Counted from the first letter of the stretch, positions 35,210 through 47,724 are shown. The stretch is 64,000 nucleotides of DNA from Fictibacillus arsenicus (GCF_001999465.1 NZ_MQMF01000001.1:558001-622000), one strand, 5' to 3'. Notes: a model not told the origin generated them from the letters alone. Program-made: numbers and translations.

Positions 35210-35740
35210 AGGAATAACGCGTTGCTTACGAATTAGAAAATTATCTGCATCAAGAAGAAGAGCCTTTTTAATTTCGAATAAATAAATGGATTGGTTTGTA
35301 CAATAGATTATTTTCTACTTTTTACTTAAAAATCCACCTTCACCATATAAATAGGTAATACTCATATTCAATTCTGTGACTATCCTTTCACAAATTACAA
35401 CAATTCCTACCCCTACACCTAAAATTACTCCGCCGTAAATTACAATTAACCCATCCGATTGTGTAATAACAGGCATGGATTCAAAAAGAAATAATCTAAA
35501 AGAAGTAATGATGTTTGCATACAATGTTCTAATCACAAATGTTTTTCCGACTTCTTTAGCTGTAAAGGGTAAGATAGGGATATTTAAACCTAAAAGAAGT
35601 GCAAATATTGGTAAGTCCCACATGGCATTTGCATAATTGATAAGGCAGTTACCCCATCATCTTGGCGCTAATATCATTTCTAACCCCATTGCTACAATAG
35701 CCGCTCCTACTGTTAAAAGAATATAATCAAAAATTTATTA
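35210..35740 (-). pseudogene. Decayed YitT-family membrane protein gene
   Basis: The longest open piece (35315-35623) matches the intact YitT protein at 40617-41480: LGLNIPIL, FTAKEVGKTFVIRTLYANII, YGGVILGVGVGIVV. It then jumps to LNMSITYLYGEGGFLSKK, skipping about 100 residues. Upstream, KFLI and GAAIVAMGLEMILAP pieces occur in other frames with stops. Downstream, remnants like CTNQSIYLFEIKKALLLDAD continue the family C-terminus. Internal deletion plus frameshifts make it a pseudogene. Confidence 0.8.
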
Positions 35741-35903
35741 TTCAATCCCCGAGCTAGAAATGTCTTTATTAATAAGAGATTTTTATAAACAACATCAACA
35801 ATGACAATTGGGCAATTATCAAGCAACTTATACAGAAAATAGACCATGCGGAATAGTGCATTGTTTCTTCTAAAGTTAATATTATAAGCAGTTTGTCTTA
35901 TAG

Positions 35904-35971
35904 TATACTTTTTAACACTATGTAAAATAAAAGTGCGTACTTTTAATGTTGAATCATACGTTGTATACTTG
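35904..35971. promoter_or_regulatory. Triple 30-bp-spaced operator before the second hxlA
   Basis: AGTATACT (35904), AGTGCGTAC (35934) and TGTATACT (35964) are 30 bp apart, as at 29892-29959, and the sequence between the first two is mostly identical to that region. The divergent hxlR gene is missing here. Confidence 0.7.
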
Positions 35972-36116
35972 CAATTGTTCAGCGAGAGGACATGATATTC
36001 CTTATTGATCGCAGGCACAGATAAAGCTTAAAGGATTATATTACTGAAAAAGTATTATTACACTTTGGAGACTTTATCAGTGTATAACAATAAAAAAATT
36101 ATAGGAGTGAATATAA

Positions 36117-36749
36117 ATGAAATTACAATTAGCATTAGATTTAGTAAATATCCCAGAAGCAATTGAGTTAGTTAAAGAAGTGGAGGAGCACATTGATATC
36201 GTTGAAATCGGTACACCGGTTGTAATCAATGAAGGTCTTCATGCTGTAAAAGCAGTTAAAAAAGCATTCCCTAACTTAAAGGTATTAGCAGACCTAAAAA
36301 TCATGGATGCAGCTGGTTATGAAGTAATGAAAGCTTCTGAAGCAGGTGCAGATATCGTCACAATTCTTGGAACTGCTGAAGATATGTCAATCAAAGGTGC
36401 TGTTGAAGAAGCGAAAAAACAAGGTAAAAAAATCCTTGTTGATATGATTGCTGTAAATGACCTTGCTGGACGTGCAAAAGAAGTGGACGCTATGGGCGTT
36501 GATTATATTTGTGTTCATACTGGCTACGATCTTCAAGCAGTTGGAAAGAACTCTTTTGAAGATTTACAAACCATCAAAGGTGTTGTAAAAAATGCCAAAA
36601 CTGCAATCGCAGGTGGTATTAAGTTAGACACACTTCCAGAAGTCATCAAAGTACAACCAGACCTTGTCATTGTTGGTGGCGGAATTACTGGACAAGCTGA
36701 TAAAAAGGCTGTTGCTGCCAAAATGCAACAAATGATTAATCAAGGGTAA
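36117..36749 (+). CDS. hxlA: 3-hexulose-6-phosphate synthase (copy 2)
   Basis: Second hexulose-phosphate synthase, also 210 residues and clearly intact: IDIVEIGTPVVINEG, ADLKIMDAAGYE, VGGGITG. It differs from copy 1 at scattered positions throughout, so this is an old duplication or separate acquisition, not a recent copy. ATG follows AGGAG. Its partner hxlB is broken, so it would depend on the isomerase from copy 1. Confidence 0.93.
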   Translation: MKLQLALDLVNIPEAIELVKEVEEHIDIVEIGTPVVINEGLHAVKAVKKAFPNLKVLADLKIMDAAGYEVMKASEAGADIVTILGTAEDMSIKGAVEEAKKQGKKILVDMIAVNDLAGRAKEVDAMGVDYICVHTGYDLQAVGKNSFEDLQTIKGVVKNAKTAIAGGIKLDTLPEVIKVQPDLVIVGGGITGQADKKAVAAKMQQMINQG

Positions 36750-36757
36750 TTCAGATC

Positions 36758-37045
36758 ATGAATACAACTCAATACTTGCTGAAATCATAAAAGAGTTAAA
36801 TCGCTCCGTAGATTTAATTTCGAATGATGAAGCTGAAATATTAGTTAATGGGATTCTTGAATCAAAAATACCAGTCGGAAAGTGATTTGAAGACGATTCA
36901 ACCAATGTGCTCATTATTTGAGCAAACACTTTTACTATTTTACGACGCTGTGATTCTTCGGTTCATGGAGAAAAAAGGTTTGGAAATCAATAAAATGTAC
37001 GGTAGACACGCCAACAAAATAAACATATTATTCCTCGAGTTCTAA
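36758..37045 (+). pseudogene. Decayed hxlB (6-phospho-3-hexuloisomerase)
   Basis: Starts MNTTQYL, then a one-base loss gives a stop; in the next frame AEIIKELNRSVDLISNDEAE continues the family. About 100 codons carrying the SIS core are deleted, joining ILESK to SDLKTIQPMCSLFEQTLLLF. The tail is intact to KMYGRHANK. Confidence 0.88.
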
Positions 37046-37137
37046 ATATGAAAGACCGCAAGCTGTTTCAATGCAAGATTGTGGTCTTTCTGTTAGAATG
37101 AACTACTTCAATTTGTAATAATTTTAGGAGTGATAAA

Positions 37138-37857
37138 ATGATTTCTTTAAATGGAAAAACTGCAATAGTTACTGGCGCAGGAAGAGGCATTGGACGTGCT
37201 ACTGCTATTGCCTTAGCAAAAGAAGGCGTTCATTTAGGCCTAATCGGCTTAAATATGTCCAATCTAGAAAAGGTAACTGCTGAACTAGCACAATTTGATG
37301 TAAAGGTTTCTGCAGCAACAGCAGATGTGACCGACCTTGAATCCGTTACCCATGCTGTTGAGCATATCAAATCAGACTTAGGCCCAATTGATATCTTAAT
37401 CAACAATGCTGGTGTTGCTAAATTTGGAGGGTTCCTTGATCTAACACCAGAAGAATGGAAAAAAATCATCCAAGTCAATTTAATGGGTGTGTATAATGTA
37501 ACAAGAGCAGTATTACCAGGAATGATCGAAAGAAAATCAGGAGATATCATCAATATCTCTTCATCTGCTGGCCAAAAAGGTGCTCCTGTTACAAGTGCAT
37601 ATAGTGCTTCTAAATTCGCTGTTTTAGGGCTAACAGAATCACTTATGCTAGAAGTAAGAAAACATAATGTCCGTGTTACTGCTTTAACACCAAGTACAGT
37701 CGTTACAGATTTAGCCATTGATTCAAATCTTGTTAAAGGCAATGAAGAAAATGTGATGCACCCAGAAGACCTTGCAGAATTAGTCGTGGCTAGTTTGAAA
37801 TTTAATCCAAGAGTATTCGTTAAAACAGCTGGATTATGGTCAACAAATCCATCATAA
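37138..37857 (+). CDS. FabG-like SDR oxidoreductase
   Basis: 239-residue short-chain dehydrogenase resembling 3-oxoacyl-ACP reductases. [16 protein letters not shown] binds cofactor, NNAG is near residue 86, ISSSAG supplies the Ser and YSASKFA the Tyr and Lys. The C-terminus [17 protein letters not shown] matches a Bacillus subgroup of unknown substrate. ATG follows TAGGAG. Separate unit with its own terminator. Confidence 0.87.
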   Translation: MISLNGKTAIVTGAGRGIGRATAIALAKEGVHLGLIGLNMSNLEKVTAELAQFDVKVSAATADVTDLESVTHAVEHIKSDLGPIDILINNAGVAKFGGFLDLTPEEWKKIIQVNLMGVYNVTRAVLPGMIERKSGDIINISSSAGQKGAPVTSAYSASKFAVLGLTESLMLEVRKHNVRVTALTPSTVVTDLAIDSNLVKGNEENVMHPEDLAELVVASLKFNPRVFVKTAGLWSTNPS

Positions 37858-37860
37858 AAC

Positions 37861-37886
37861 GAAGCAGATCCAGTTGGGTCTGCTTC
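37861..37886 (+). terminator. Terminator after the FabG-like gene
   Basis: GAAGCAGA/TCTGCTTC stem with TTTAG after it. Confidence 0.8.
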
Positions 37887-37916
37887 TTTAGTTCGTACAA
37901 AATACTCTTATATGTA

Positions 37917-38180
37917 TCAGTGATACAAGGACATTACTTTCTCTAAATCAACAATTAACTGGTTAACTTCATTCTGTGCTAAGCGTACAAGCATTTGATC
38001 GTATAAAGTAATAATTTGTCCATCCTCTTCATGCTGATGTTTTATTAAATAATGATAGATATTATTTAACTGGTTTTCATTAAGGACCGACTCTGTTTCG
38101 AAATTCTTAACTTTCTGTAAGGAAAATTCATTGATAGTCGAATCAAATTCACCTGCAATAATGTTCCCTTTTACGAACAT
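37917..38180 (-). CDS. Hypothetical 87-residue protein
   Basis: Soluble, largely helical protein beginning MFVKGNIIAGEFDST; ATG 38180 has GAGGAG upstream and is preferred over the frame start at 38222. LNNIYHYLIKHQHEEDGQII is the most distinctive part. Not recognised as any family. It shares the intergenic terminator with the SDR gene by convergence. Confidence 0.55.
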   Translation of the reverse strand: MFVKGNIIAGEFDSTINEFSLQKVKNFETESVLNENQLNNIYHYLIKHQHEEDGQIITLYDQMLVRLAQNEVNQLIVDLEKVMSLYH

Positions 38181-38239
38181 CCTCTCACTCCTCAAAGTCA
38201 GTATAGGATAGTTTTCCCACATAATATGTTAAATAAATC

Positions 38240-38317
38240 TTATTCCTCCCCTATTCCTACCCCTTCATCCTTGATTTTAATTAAAATTTTATTTAAGAAC
38301 TGTTGTTTGAAGGACAT
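38240..38317 (-). CDS. Possible 25-residue peptide
   Basis: MSFKQQFLNKILIKIKDEGV then GIGEE, with a well-placed GAGGTGAT upstream. Basic amphipathic start and acidic end. It lies just before the 87-residue gene on the same strand. No known family; could be chance. Confidence 0.3.
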   Translation of the reverse strand: MSFKQQFLNKILIKIKDEGVGIGEE

Positions 38318-38668
38318 ATAATCACCTCATCATTAAGAGCCATTCATGGTTATCTATATTATGGTGAAATTTATATTCAAATATGCTTTTGCCTAACAAG
38401 TTTACTATTACAGAGGGTGCTGTAAAAAAGTCCCTTTCATTTGGGATGAGATGAGGAATCATCGACAGAATTCATTAAAGGCCTTAATATAAAATTGGAA
38501 TGTATAAACCGTTCGTAAAAGTTCAATTTGATAAATACAAAAAATCGGGTCTTTTTTGCCAATAAAATAAAGAGAAAAAAACTGTATGGAATAAATTCTA
38601 CACAGTTTTTCTAAAATCCTATTAGATTGTCAGCAACTCCAACAAGAGTCCTTTTTAAAAGTGAATTT
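38318..38668. other. Gap with possible IS end and a terminator
   Basis: GAGGGTGCTGTAAAAAAGTC near 38413 resembles the outer end of some insertion sequences, but no partner end or transposase is visible. AAAACTGT...ACAGTTTT (38577-38610) forms a hairpin with a T-run on the minus strand and should end the aldo/keto reductase transcript. Confidence 0.45.
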
Positions 38669-39559
38669 TCAAATAATATCCAATGGCATTTTTCTAGTAG
38701 GTTTAGGAAATACTTGATCAATTCTATTGAGATCTTCTTCAGTAAACTCAATTGTTGCTGCTTCAGCATTTGCTAAAACATGTTCCTCTTGAACCGCTTT
38801 TGGAATAGCGATGACGTTATTCGAACGGATGGTCCAAGCAAGAGCGATTTGTAATGGTTGGACATTGTATTTGTCAGCAATATCATGAATGGTTGGATCG
38901 TTTAAAAGCTGTCTTCTTAATGAGCCTCCTTGAGCAAGGGGACTGTAGGCCATGATTGGCATGTTATGTTCATGCTGCCATGGTAAGAGATCGAAGTCGA
39001 TTCCTCTTGAACCTAAATGGTATAGCACTTGGTTCGTCACACAATTTTTTCCATTCTTAGTTTTCCATAGCTCTTCCATATCAACCGTGTCAAAATTAGA
39101 GACGCCCCATCTTAAAATTTTCCCTTCTTCACGTAGTTTTTCCATTCCTTCAATTGTTTCCTCTAAAGGAACACGTCCTCTCCAGTGGAGAAGATATAAG
39201 TCCAAGTGGTCTGTTCCGAGTCGTTTTAAGCTATTTTCACATGCTTTTGAAATCTTATCTAAACCTGCATGATGGGGATACACTTTTGAGACTAAATAGA
39301 CTTCATTTCTGCGTCCTTTAATGGCTTCGCCAACTAAGCGTTCAGAGTCGCCATTTCCGTACATTTCAGCAGTGTCAATAAGTTTCATACCCAATTCTAA
39401 GCCAAGCTGCAAGGCTTTTATTTCTTTGTCTCTCACTTGGGGATTTTCCCCCATGTACCATGTTCCTTGTCCTAAACTAGGTAAAGAAGTGCCGTCAGGC
39501 AGGGTTACCACGTGTTTGGCTAATGCATATTTAATTTCCGCTCTTTTCTTTTCATCCAT
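38669..39559 (-). CDS. Aldo/keto reductase
   Basis: NADPH-dependent reductase of 296 residues, TIM barrel. The catalytic tetrad is seen as Asp and Tyr in LIDTAEMYGNGDSE, Lys in LVSKVYP and His in YLLHWRG. WGVSNFD, MAYSPLAQGG and AIPKA complete the family pattern. ATG 39559 has AAAGGG eight bases upstream. Substrate unknown, probably small aldehydes such as methylglyoxal. Monocistronic. Confidence 0.9.
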   Translation of the reverse strand: MDEKKRAEIKYALAKHVVTLPDGTSLPSLGQGTWYMGENPQVRDKEIKALQLGLELGMKLIDTAEMYGNGDSERLVGEAIKGRRNEVYLVSKVYPHHAGLDKISKACENSLKRLGTDHLDLYLLHWRGRVPLEETIEGMEKLREEGKILRWGVSNFDTVDMEELWKTKNGKNCVTNQVLYHLGSRGIDFDLLPWQHEHNMPIMAYSPLAQGGSLRRQLLNDPTIHDIADKYNVQPLQIALAWTIRSNNVIAIPKAVQEEHVLANAEAATIEFTEEDLNRIDQVFPKPTRKMPLDII

Positions 39560-39814
39560 TAGGCTGACCCTTTCTTTTATGTATTTGGGTATCATAGAAG
39601 TAGAATGTTAACGTCTCTTCGAATAAAGTACGCATAAATTTAGAATTTCCACAACCAAAGAAATCCTTCTTTGTTTCATTTTATGGCCATTTCTGCTTAC
39701 GTCTGTGCTAAAAAACAAAGAAGTGAGGATGGCCTATAAGTGTCTGACACTTTGAGTCATCCTTACCACTTCTATTCTAAACCAATTTATCAATCGACTT
39801 TGATATCAAATGGA

Positions 39815-40537
39815 TTAGATCAGATGAGCTCCTCCATCGATAAGTATCGATGAGCCAGTTGTAAACCCATTTTTCACTAGGTAAACATAGGTTTCAGCAA
39901 TATCTTTAGGTTGAGCAACACGTCCGACAGGTAATTGCTTAGCAATCCCCTGGTACATATCTTGTCTTTGATCTTCTGGCATTCCGCCGTAAAGAGGAGT
40001 GTCAACGATACCAGGTGATACCACGTTTACTCTAATAGGTGCCAGGTCTACCGAAAGTCCTCGTACTAATCCATCGATTGCTGAATTAATGGAAGCTAGA
40101 GTCGTTGCACCTTGAGGAGGACGAACACCATATACACCAGAAGTTAATGTAATAGAACTTTCATTATTTAAGTATGGAAGAGCAGCACGAACCGAAATAT
40201 ACTGGCCCCAGAACTTACTATCAAAAGCCTCTCTTACGGTTGCAACAGGCAGTTCGCTAAAGTGACCCATAGCGCCTTCACCTGCAGTAACCACCAGGTG
40301 ATCAAATTTCCCAACCTTCTTGAAAAAGTCTGCAACCTTTTCCTCGCTGCGAAAGTCGATTTCATAGCCCTCTACGTTACCACCAAGCTTCATTTTTGCG
40401 TCAGATAATTTTGAAGCAGAACGGCTAGCAATAATGACTTGAGCGGATTCATCGAGAAACGCCTTAGCAGCCGCTAAACCAATACCAGATGTACCTCCTA
40501 AAACAACCACTCTTTTTCCTTTTAATGACAACGTCAT
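39815..40537 (-). CDS. SDR-family protein lacking the YxxxK catalytic pair
   Basis: 240-residue SDR: VVLGGTSGIGLAAAKAF binds cofactor and the end TTGSSILIDGGAHLI is standard. SITLTSGVYG gives the Ser, but the expected YxxxK falls on LASIN, so Tyr is Leu and Lys is Asn. This places it in a divergent SDR branch that may use a different chemistry or only bind cofactor. ATG with AGGAGG upstream. Monocistronic. Confidence 0.82.
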   Translation of the reverse strand: MTLSLKGKRVVVLGGTSGIGLAAAKAFLDESAQVIIASRSASKLSDAKMKLGGNVEGYEIDFRSEEKVADFFKKVGKFDHLVVTAGEGAMGHFSELPVATVREAFDSKFWGQYISVRAALPYLNNESSITLTSGVYGVRPPQGATTLASINSAIDGLVRGLSVDLAPIRVNVVSPGIVDTPLYGGMPEDQRQDMYQGIAKQLPVGRVAQPKDIAETYVYLVKNGFTTGSSILIDGGAHLI

Positions 40538-40616
40538 AACCTCCTTTATTCATATATAATATACAAACTTTCTAATCTCTAGTATCAAATAGGATGCTAA
40601 CTAATGTAAGCAAATA

Positions 40617-41480
40617 TTACGATTTATTGTTAGAAGGGGGGGCTTTCGGTAATATAAGCGACCTATCTATACCAGATGTTTCACAAACATAGGATGCCTC
40701 CATAATAGCTGATGGATCTGCTGCTAAAACGACACTTTGTAATTTGGAAAAAATAAACCTGTTCGTTATACAATAAATAACCTTCTTTCTTTCCCCTAAA
40801 AAACCGCCTTCTCCATATAAAAATGTGATGCTGATATTTAAATGATTGATAATATTATCTCCAACTTCATCCGGTTTTTCTGAAATGATCATGACAGATT
40901 TCCCACGATTTAATCCATCTAAAACATAATTAATCATTTTCGTCACTATATAAAAAACCGCCAGAGAAAGCATGGCCTGTTCCAATGAATAGACAAGCGC
41001 TGCAATCGTAAATATGAAAGCATTCACGACTAATAAAAATGAGGCAATCGGAAATCGATAGTGTTTGTTAAACCAAATCGCCAGCATTTCAGTGCCATCT
41101 ATTGCACCGCCAAACTTTACAACGATTCCTATCCCAACTCCTAAGATTACCCCACCGTATAAAACAATTAATACTTCAGATTGAGTAATAGGAGGAATCG
41201 ATTTAAATAGTACTAAACCAACGGTAGTAATGATATTTGCATATAGAGTTCTTATGACAAAGGTTTTACCCACTTCTTTAGCTGTAAAAATTAAGATAGG
41301 AATATTTAAGCCCAAAAATACAACATAAATTGGGATTCCCCATAAAGCATTGGCCATAATTGATAACGCTGTTACACCACCATCTACTAGCCCGTTTGGT
41401 GCTAACATCGTTTCTAATCCCATAGCAACAATTGACGCCCCCAAAGTTAAAAAAACATACTCAACAAATTTTTTCATCAT
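40617..41480 (-). CDS. YitT-family membrane protein
   Basis: 287 residues: about five membrane helices (VFLTLGASIVAMGLETML through LVVNAFIFTIAALVYSLE) followed by a cytosolic DUF2179 domain (VMIISEKPDEVGDNIINHLN, GEGGFLGERKKVIYC). Function unknown in this widespread Firmicute family. Its decayed relative lies at 35210-35740. The C-terminal tail after SGIDRS is longer than usual. Confidence 0.87.
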   Translation of the reverse strand: MMKKFVEYVFLTLGASIVAMGLETMLAPNGLVDGGVTALSIMANALWGIPIYVVFLGLNIPILIFTAKEVGKTFVIRTLYANIITTVGLVLFKSIPPITQSEVLIVLYGGVILGVGIGIVVKFGGAIDGTEMLAIWFNKHYRFPIASFLLVVNAFIFTIAALVYSLEQAMLSLAVFYIVTKMINYVLDGLNRGKSVMIISEKPDEVGDNIINHLNISITFLYGEGGFLGERKKVIYCITNRFIFSKLQSVVLAADPSAIMEASYVCETSGIDRSLILPKAPPSNNKS

Positions 41481-41621
41481 CTCACCTTTAAATAGGTATT
41501 ATTCTTGATTCCTTACTATAAAACAGTTCGGCTAAAATCCTTTACAACACAGGAATATTATTCACCTTTTTCCAGATTGTACTCCTTTATTTCCTTTATG
41601 CACTGGATCATTGCAAATAAA

Positions 41622-41641
41622 AAGACCACAACTTGTGGTTT
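41622..41641 (-). terminator. Hairpin upstream of yitT, downstream of IS remnant
   Basis: CCACAA/TTGTGG-type stem with T-runs on both strands (AAAAACCACAAGTTGTGGTC). On the plus strand it has TTTTTAATCCCC after it. Which transcript it ends is unclear. Confidence 0.5.
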
Positions 41642-41734
41642 TTAATCCCCTTTTTTTAGAACGATTGCAATGAAAGGTGAGTTTTCAGATATTGGTCATA
41701 AGTACTTCAACTGTGCTTCAAGGGTCTGGCCCGT

Positions 41735-42017
41735 GGGACCAAGATCCCGTCCGTAATACTGTTCACCACCTACTTGTAGAAACAAGTTTGAGGCTGGTTG
41801 GGACCGTGATCCCGTATAAAAAGCGAAGCTATGAAACTATCAGTTAGGATAAGGGACTGCCGGCTAAAACAAAAGAGGAGAAATCGCAATCCAAAACTAA
41901 GAACTTAAAAAGCGCGAAGAAGGAAAACCACATAAAGCGGCTATTATTGCTTGTGCATACAAGCTTATCCATTGAATTTATGCATCATTACATCGTAAAA
42001 ATGCATTTAAAGTATAA
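41735..42017 (+). mobile_element. Remnant of an IS110-family element
   Basis: Frame 41910-42017 reads KREEGKPHKAAIIACAYKLI, then H-stop-IYASLHRKNAFKV, the C-terminus of IS110/IS116/IS902 transposases with the usual Trp codon mutated to TGA. Upstream NKRGEIAIQN is also family-like but interrupted by stops. A 16-base direct repeat GGGACC..GATCCCGT (41735-41750 and 41800-41815) and hairpins precede it, which may be what is left of the element's non-coding (bridge RNA) end. Most of the transposase is deleted. Confidence 0.6.
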
Positions 42018-42235
42018 ATAAACCAAACTAATAAATTCCTTTAATTACAATAAATTAAAATTCAAGTTTGAAGCTTATTTAGTTTGTTCATTTTTATTGC
42101 AACATATCGTTTTAAACTTTTTTAGGCTTATCTATTGACCTTCTATTACTGGCATTGTTGAATAAGAAGATTTTTTAAACTTAAAAAGCAAAAAAAGATT
42201 TCAAATTGGGGCACGACACTAATTTACACACAAAA

Positions 42236-42268
42236 AAGCCTTGGTATATTCCTTATATACCAAGGCTT
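42236..42268 (-). terminator. Terminator of the suf operon
   Basis: AAGCCTTGGTATA/TATACCAAGGCTT 13-bp stem with TTTTTTG on the minus strand, eight bases after the sufB stop. Confidence 0.93.
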
Positions 42269-42276
42269 TTCAGACT

Positions 42277-43674
42277 TTATCCGATTGAACCTTCCATCTC
42301 GAACTTGATAAGACGGTTCATTTCAACTGCATATTCCATTGGAAGCTCTTTTGTAAAAGGCTCGATGAAGCCCATTACGATCATTTCTGTTGCTTCCTGT
42401 TCAGAAACACCACGGCTCATGAGGTAGAATAACTGATCTTCTGAAACCTTAGATACAGTTGCTTCGTGCTCAAGCGTAATGTTGTTGTTTAAAATCTCGT
42501 TGTACGGAATCGTATCTGATGTGGATTGGTTATCCATGATAAGCGTGTCACACTTAATGTTTGATTTAGATCCGTCAGATTTACGTCCGAAGTGAGCAAT
42601 ACCACGGTAAGTTACTTTACCGCCATGCTTAGAGATCGACTTCGATACGATTGTAGACGAACAGTCTGGTGCAAGGTGCAATACTTTTGCCCCTGCATCC
42701 TGATGCTGTCCTTTACCAGCGATTGCGATCGATAGAATAGTACCTTTCGCACCACGGCCTTTCATGATAACAGCTGGATATTTCATCGTTAGACGAGATC
42801 CGATGTTTCCATCAACCCATTCCATCGTTGCGTTCTCTTCAGCTACAGCACGCTTTGTAACTAGGTTGTAGATGTTGTTCGCCCAGTTTTGAATCGTCGT
42901 GTAACGGCAATAAGCGTTCTTTTTAACGATTATTTCAACTACTGCACTATGAAGTGAGTTTGTCGAATAAACTGGCGCTGTACAACCTTCTACGTAGTGT
43001 ACTGAGCTGTCTTCATCTGCAATGATAAGCGTACGCTCGAACTGACCCATGTTTTCAGAGTTGATTCGGAAGTATGCTTGAAGCGGAGTATCACATTTTA
43101 CGCCTTTAGGTACGTAAATGAAAGATCCACCAGACCATACTGCAGAGTTTAGTGCTGAGAACTTATTATCAGATGGCGGAATAATCGTTCCGAAATGCTC
43201 ACGGAAGATCTCTTCGTGCTCTTTTAAAGCTGTATCTGTATCTGTGAAAAGAATCCCTAAATCAGAAAGGTCTTCTTTCATGTTGTGATAAACAACTTCA
43301 GATTCATATTGTGCAGATACACCTGCAAGATATTTTTGTTCAGCTTCTGGAATTCCAAGCTTGTCAAAAGTAGCCTTGATTTCAGCAGGTACTTCATCCC
43401 AAGATTTCTCGGATTTTTCAGATGGCTTAACGTAATACGTAATATCATCAAAATTTAAGTCCTTCATGTCTCCGCCCCATTGCGGCATCGGCATTTTGTA
43501 GAACTGCTCTAATGACTTCAAACGGAATTCAAGCATCCACTCTGGTTCACTCTTTATGCGTGAAATTTCTTCAACGATCTCTTTTGTCAAACCACGCTTA
43601 GATCTGAAAATGGATACGTCTTTATCTCTAAAACCATATTTATATTCGCCGATATCCGGCATTTTCTTAGCCAT
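42277..43674 (-). CDS. sufB: SufB, Fe-S cluster scaffold subunit
   Basis: 465-residue core of the SufBCD scaffold on which Fe-S clusters are built. Beta-helix domain blocks [60 protein letters not shown] and the C-terminal [20 protein letters not shown] are characteristic. Last gene of sufC-D-S-U-B, the standard Bacillus order. Confidence 0.97.
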   Translation of the reverse strand: MAKKMPDIGEYKYGFRDKDVSIFRSKRGLTKEIVEEISRIKSEPEWMLEFRLKSLEQFYKMPMPQWGGDMKDLNFDDITYYVKPSEKSEKSWDEVPAEIKATFDKLGIPEAEQKYLAGVSAQYESEVVYHNMKEDLSDLGILFTDTDTALKEHEEIFREHFGTIIPPSDNKFSALNSAVWSGGSFIYVPKGVKCDTPLQAYFRINSENMGQFERTLIIADEDSSVHYVEGCTAPVYSTNSLHSAVVEIIVKKNAYCRYTTIQNWANNIYNLVTKRAVAEENATMEWVDGNIGSRLTMKYPAVIMKGRGAKGTILSIAIAGKGQHQDAGAKVLHLAPDCSSTIVSKSISKHGGKVTYRGIAHFGRKSDGSKSNIKCDTLIMDNQSTSDTIPYNEILNNNITLEHEATVSKVSEDQLFYLMSRGVSEQEATEMIVMGFIEPFTKELPMEYAVEMNRLIKFEMEGSIG

Positions 43675-43728
43675 TGCAGAATCCCTCCTTACTGGATTGG
43701 CACTCTAATTCTCAATATCAAGAGAAAC

Positions 43729-46679
<2,951 letters not shown>

Positions 46680-46698
46680 GTATAGTCCCCCTTATTGC

Positions 46699-47484
46699 TT
46701 ACGCTTCTTGACCGACAGTTTCGTCTTTAATACCTAACTCTTCTTTAATCCAGTCATAACCTTCAGCTTCAAGGCGCTGAGCGAGTTCAGGTCCTCCAGA
46801 TTTCACAATACGGCCTTGCATCATTACGTGTACTTTGTCTGGTGTAATGTAGTTCAATAAACGCTGGTAGTGAGTAATGATTAAGCATCCGAAATCAGGA
46901 CTGCGCATTTCATTAACACCTTTTGCTACTACTTTAAGAGCATCGATATCTAGTCCTGAGTCGATTTCATCAAGGATTGCTAATTTCGGCTCAAGCATCA
47001 TCATTTGCAGAATTTCGTTACGCTTCTTTTCTCCGCCAGAGAATCCTTCGTTTAAGTAACGGTGAGCGAAAGCGTTATCCATTTCAAGGTGATCCATCTT
47101 CTTGTCTAACTCACGGATGAACTTCATTAGTGAAATTTCGTCGCCTTCTTCACGCTTTGCATTAATTGCAGAACGAAGGAAGTCTGCATTCGTAATACCG
47201 CTTACTTCTGATGGATATTGCATAGCTAGGAATAGACCAGCTTGTGCACGCTCATCAACTTCCATTTCTAAAAGGTCTTCACCATTGAATGTAACCTTCC
47301 CTGATGTTACTTCGTATTTCGGGTGCCCCATTAACGCTGCAGAAAGAGTAGACTTACCTGTTCCGTTCGGCCCCATGATTGCATGGATTTCTCCACCATT
47401 TATTTCGAGATCTAAACCTTTAATAATCTCTTTATCTTCAATCGATACACGAAGATCTTCAATCTTTAAATTAGGTGCTGACAT
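46699..47484 (-). CDS. sufC: SufC, ABC ATPase of Fe-S assembly
   Basis: Soluble ABC-type ATPase driving the SufBCD scaffold, 261 residues. Walker A is GPNGTGKST (about 38-46), the signature is FSGGEKKRNEI and Walker B is LAILDEIDSGLD. First gene of the operon; ATG follows AATGGAGGT. An inverted repeat overlaps its leader just upstream of the ribosome site. Confidence 0.97.
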   Translation of the reverse strand: MSAPNLKIEDLRVSIEDKEIIKGLDLEINGGEIHAIMGPNGTGKSTLSAALMGHPKYEVTSGKVTFNGEDLLEMEVDERAQAGLFLAMQYPSEVSGITNADFLRSAINAKREEGDEISLMKFIRELDKKMDHLEMDNAFAHRYLNEGFSGGEKKRNEILQMMMLEPKLAILDEIDSGLDIDALKVVAKGVNEMRSPDFGCLIITHYQRLLNYITPDKVHVMMQGRIVKSGGPELAQRLEAEGYDWIKEELGIKDETVGQEA

Positions 47485-47497
47485 AATACAACCTCCA

Positions 47498-47515
47498 TTA
47501 AGAAATCATTCTTAA
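47498..47515. promoter_or_regulatory. Inverted repeat in the sufC leader
   Basis: TTAAGAA-ATCA-TTCTTAA, directly upstream of the sufC ribosome site. Could be an operator or a translational hairpin; the regulator is unknown. Confidence 0.4.
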
Positions 47516-47566
47516 GATTTTTGAAGTAAGGCATCAAATAGCCATTCTCAATTTATTCTCATTCTA

Positions 47567-47595
47567 ATCTTATAACAAATGAAAAGTATGTTCAA
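47567..47595 (-). promoter_or_regulatory. Candidate promoter of the suf operon
   Basis: TTGAAC (47590-47595) and TAAGAT (47567-47572) on the minus strand with a 17-base spacer, about 80 bases before sufC. Confidence 0.55.
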
Positions 47596-47660
47596 GGGAA
47601 CGAGCCATGAACTTTAACATTGTGTTCATATAATACCTTGTTTAGTTGTGAAATTCGAAA

Positions 47661-47706
47661 AAAGGCTAACTCATTAGGCATAATTTCACCTTTTGAGTCA
47701 GCCTTT
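47661..47706 (-). terminator. Terminator downstream of a small frame
   Basis: AAAGGCTAACTCA pairs with TGAGTCAGCCTTT with one bulge; T-runs on both strands. On the minus strand it closes the 50-codon frame at 47725-47877. Confidence 0.7.
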
Positions 47707-47724
47707 TGTTTTTATTCCCTATCT

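Noticed and set aside
35713-36018. 101-codon minus-strand frame in front of the second hxlA
   Set aside because: It crosses the conserved operator region and the decayed YitT start; no family match and no ribosome site. It occupies the place where hxlR would be but does not resemble it.
41973-41975. TGA in the IS110 remnant as selenocysteine
   Set aside because: It replaces a Trp, other stops occur in the same remnant, and most of the transposase is missing.
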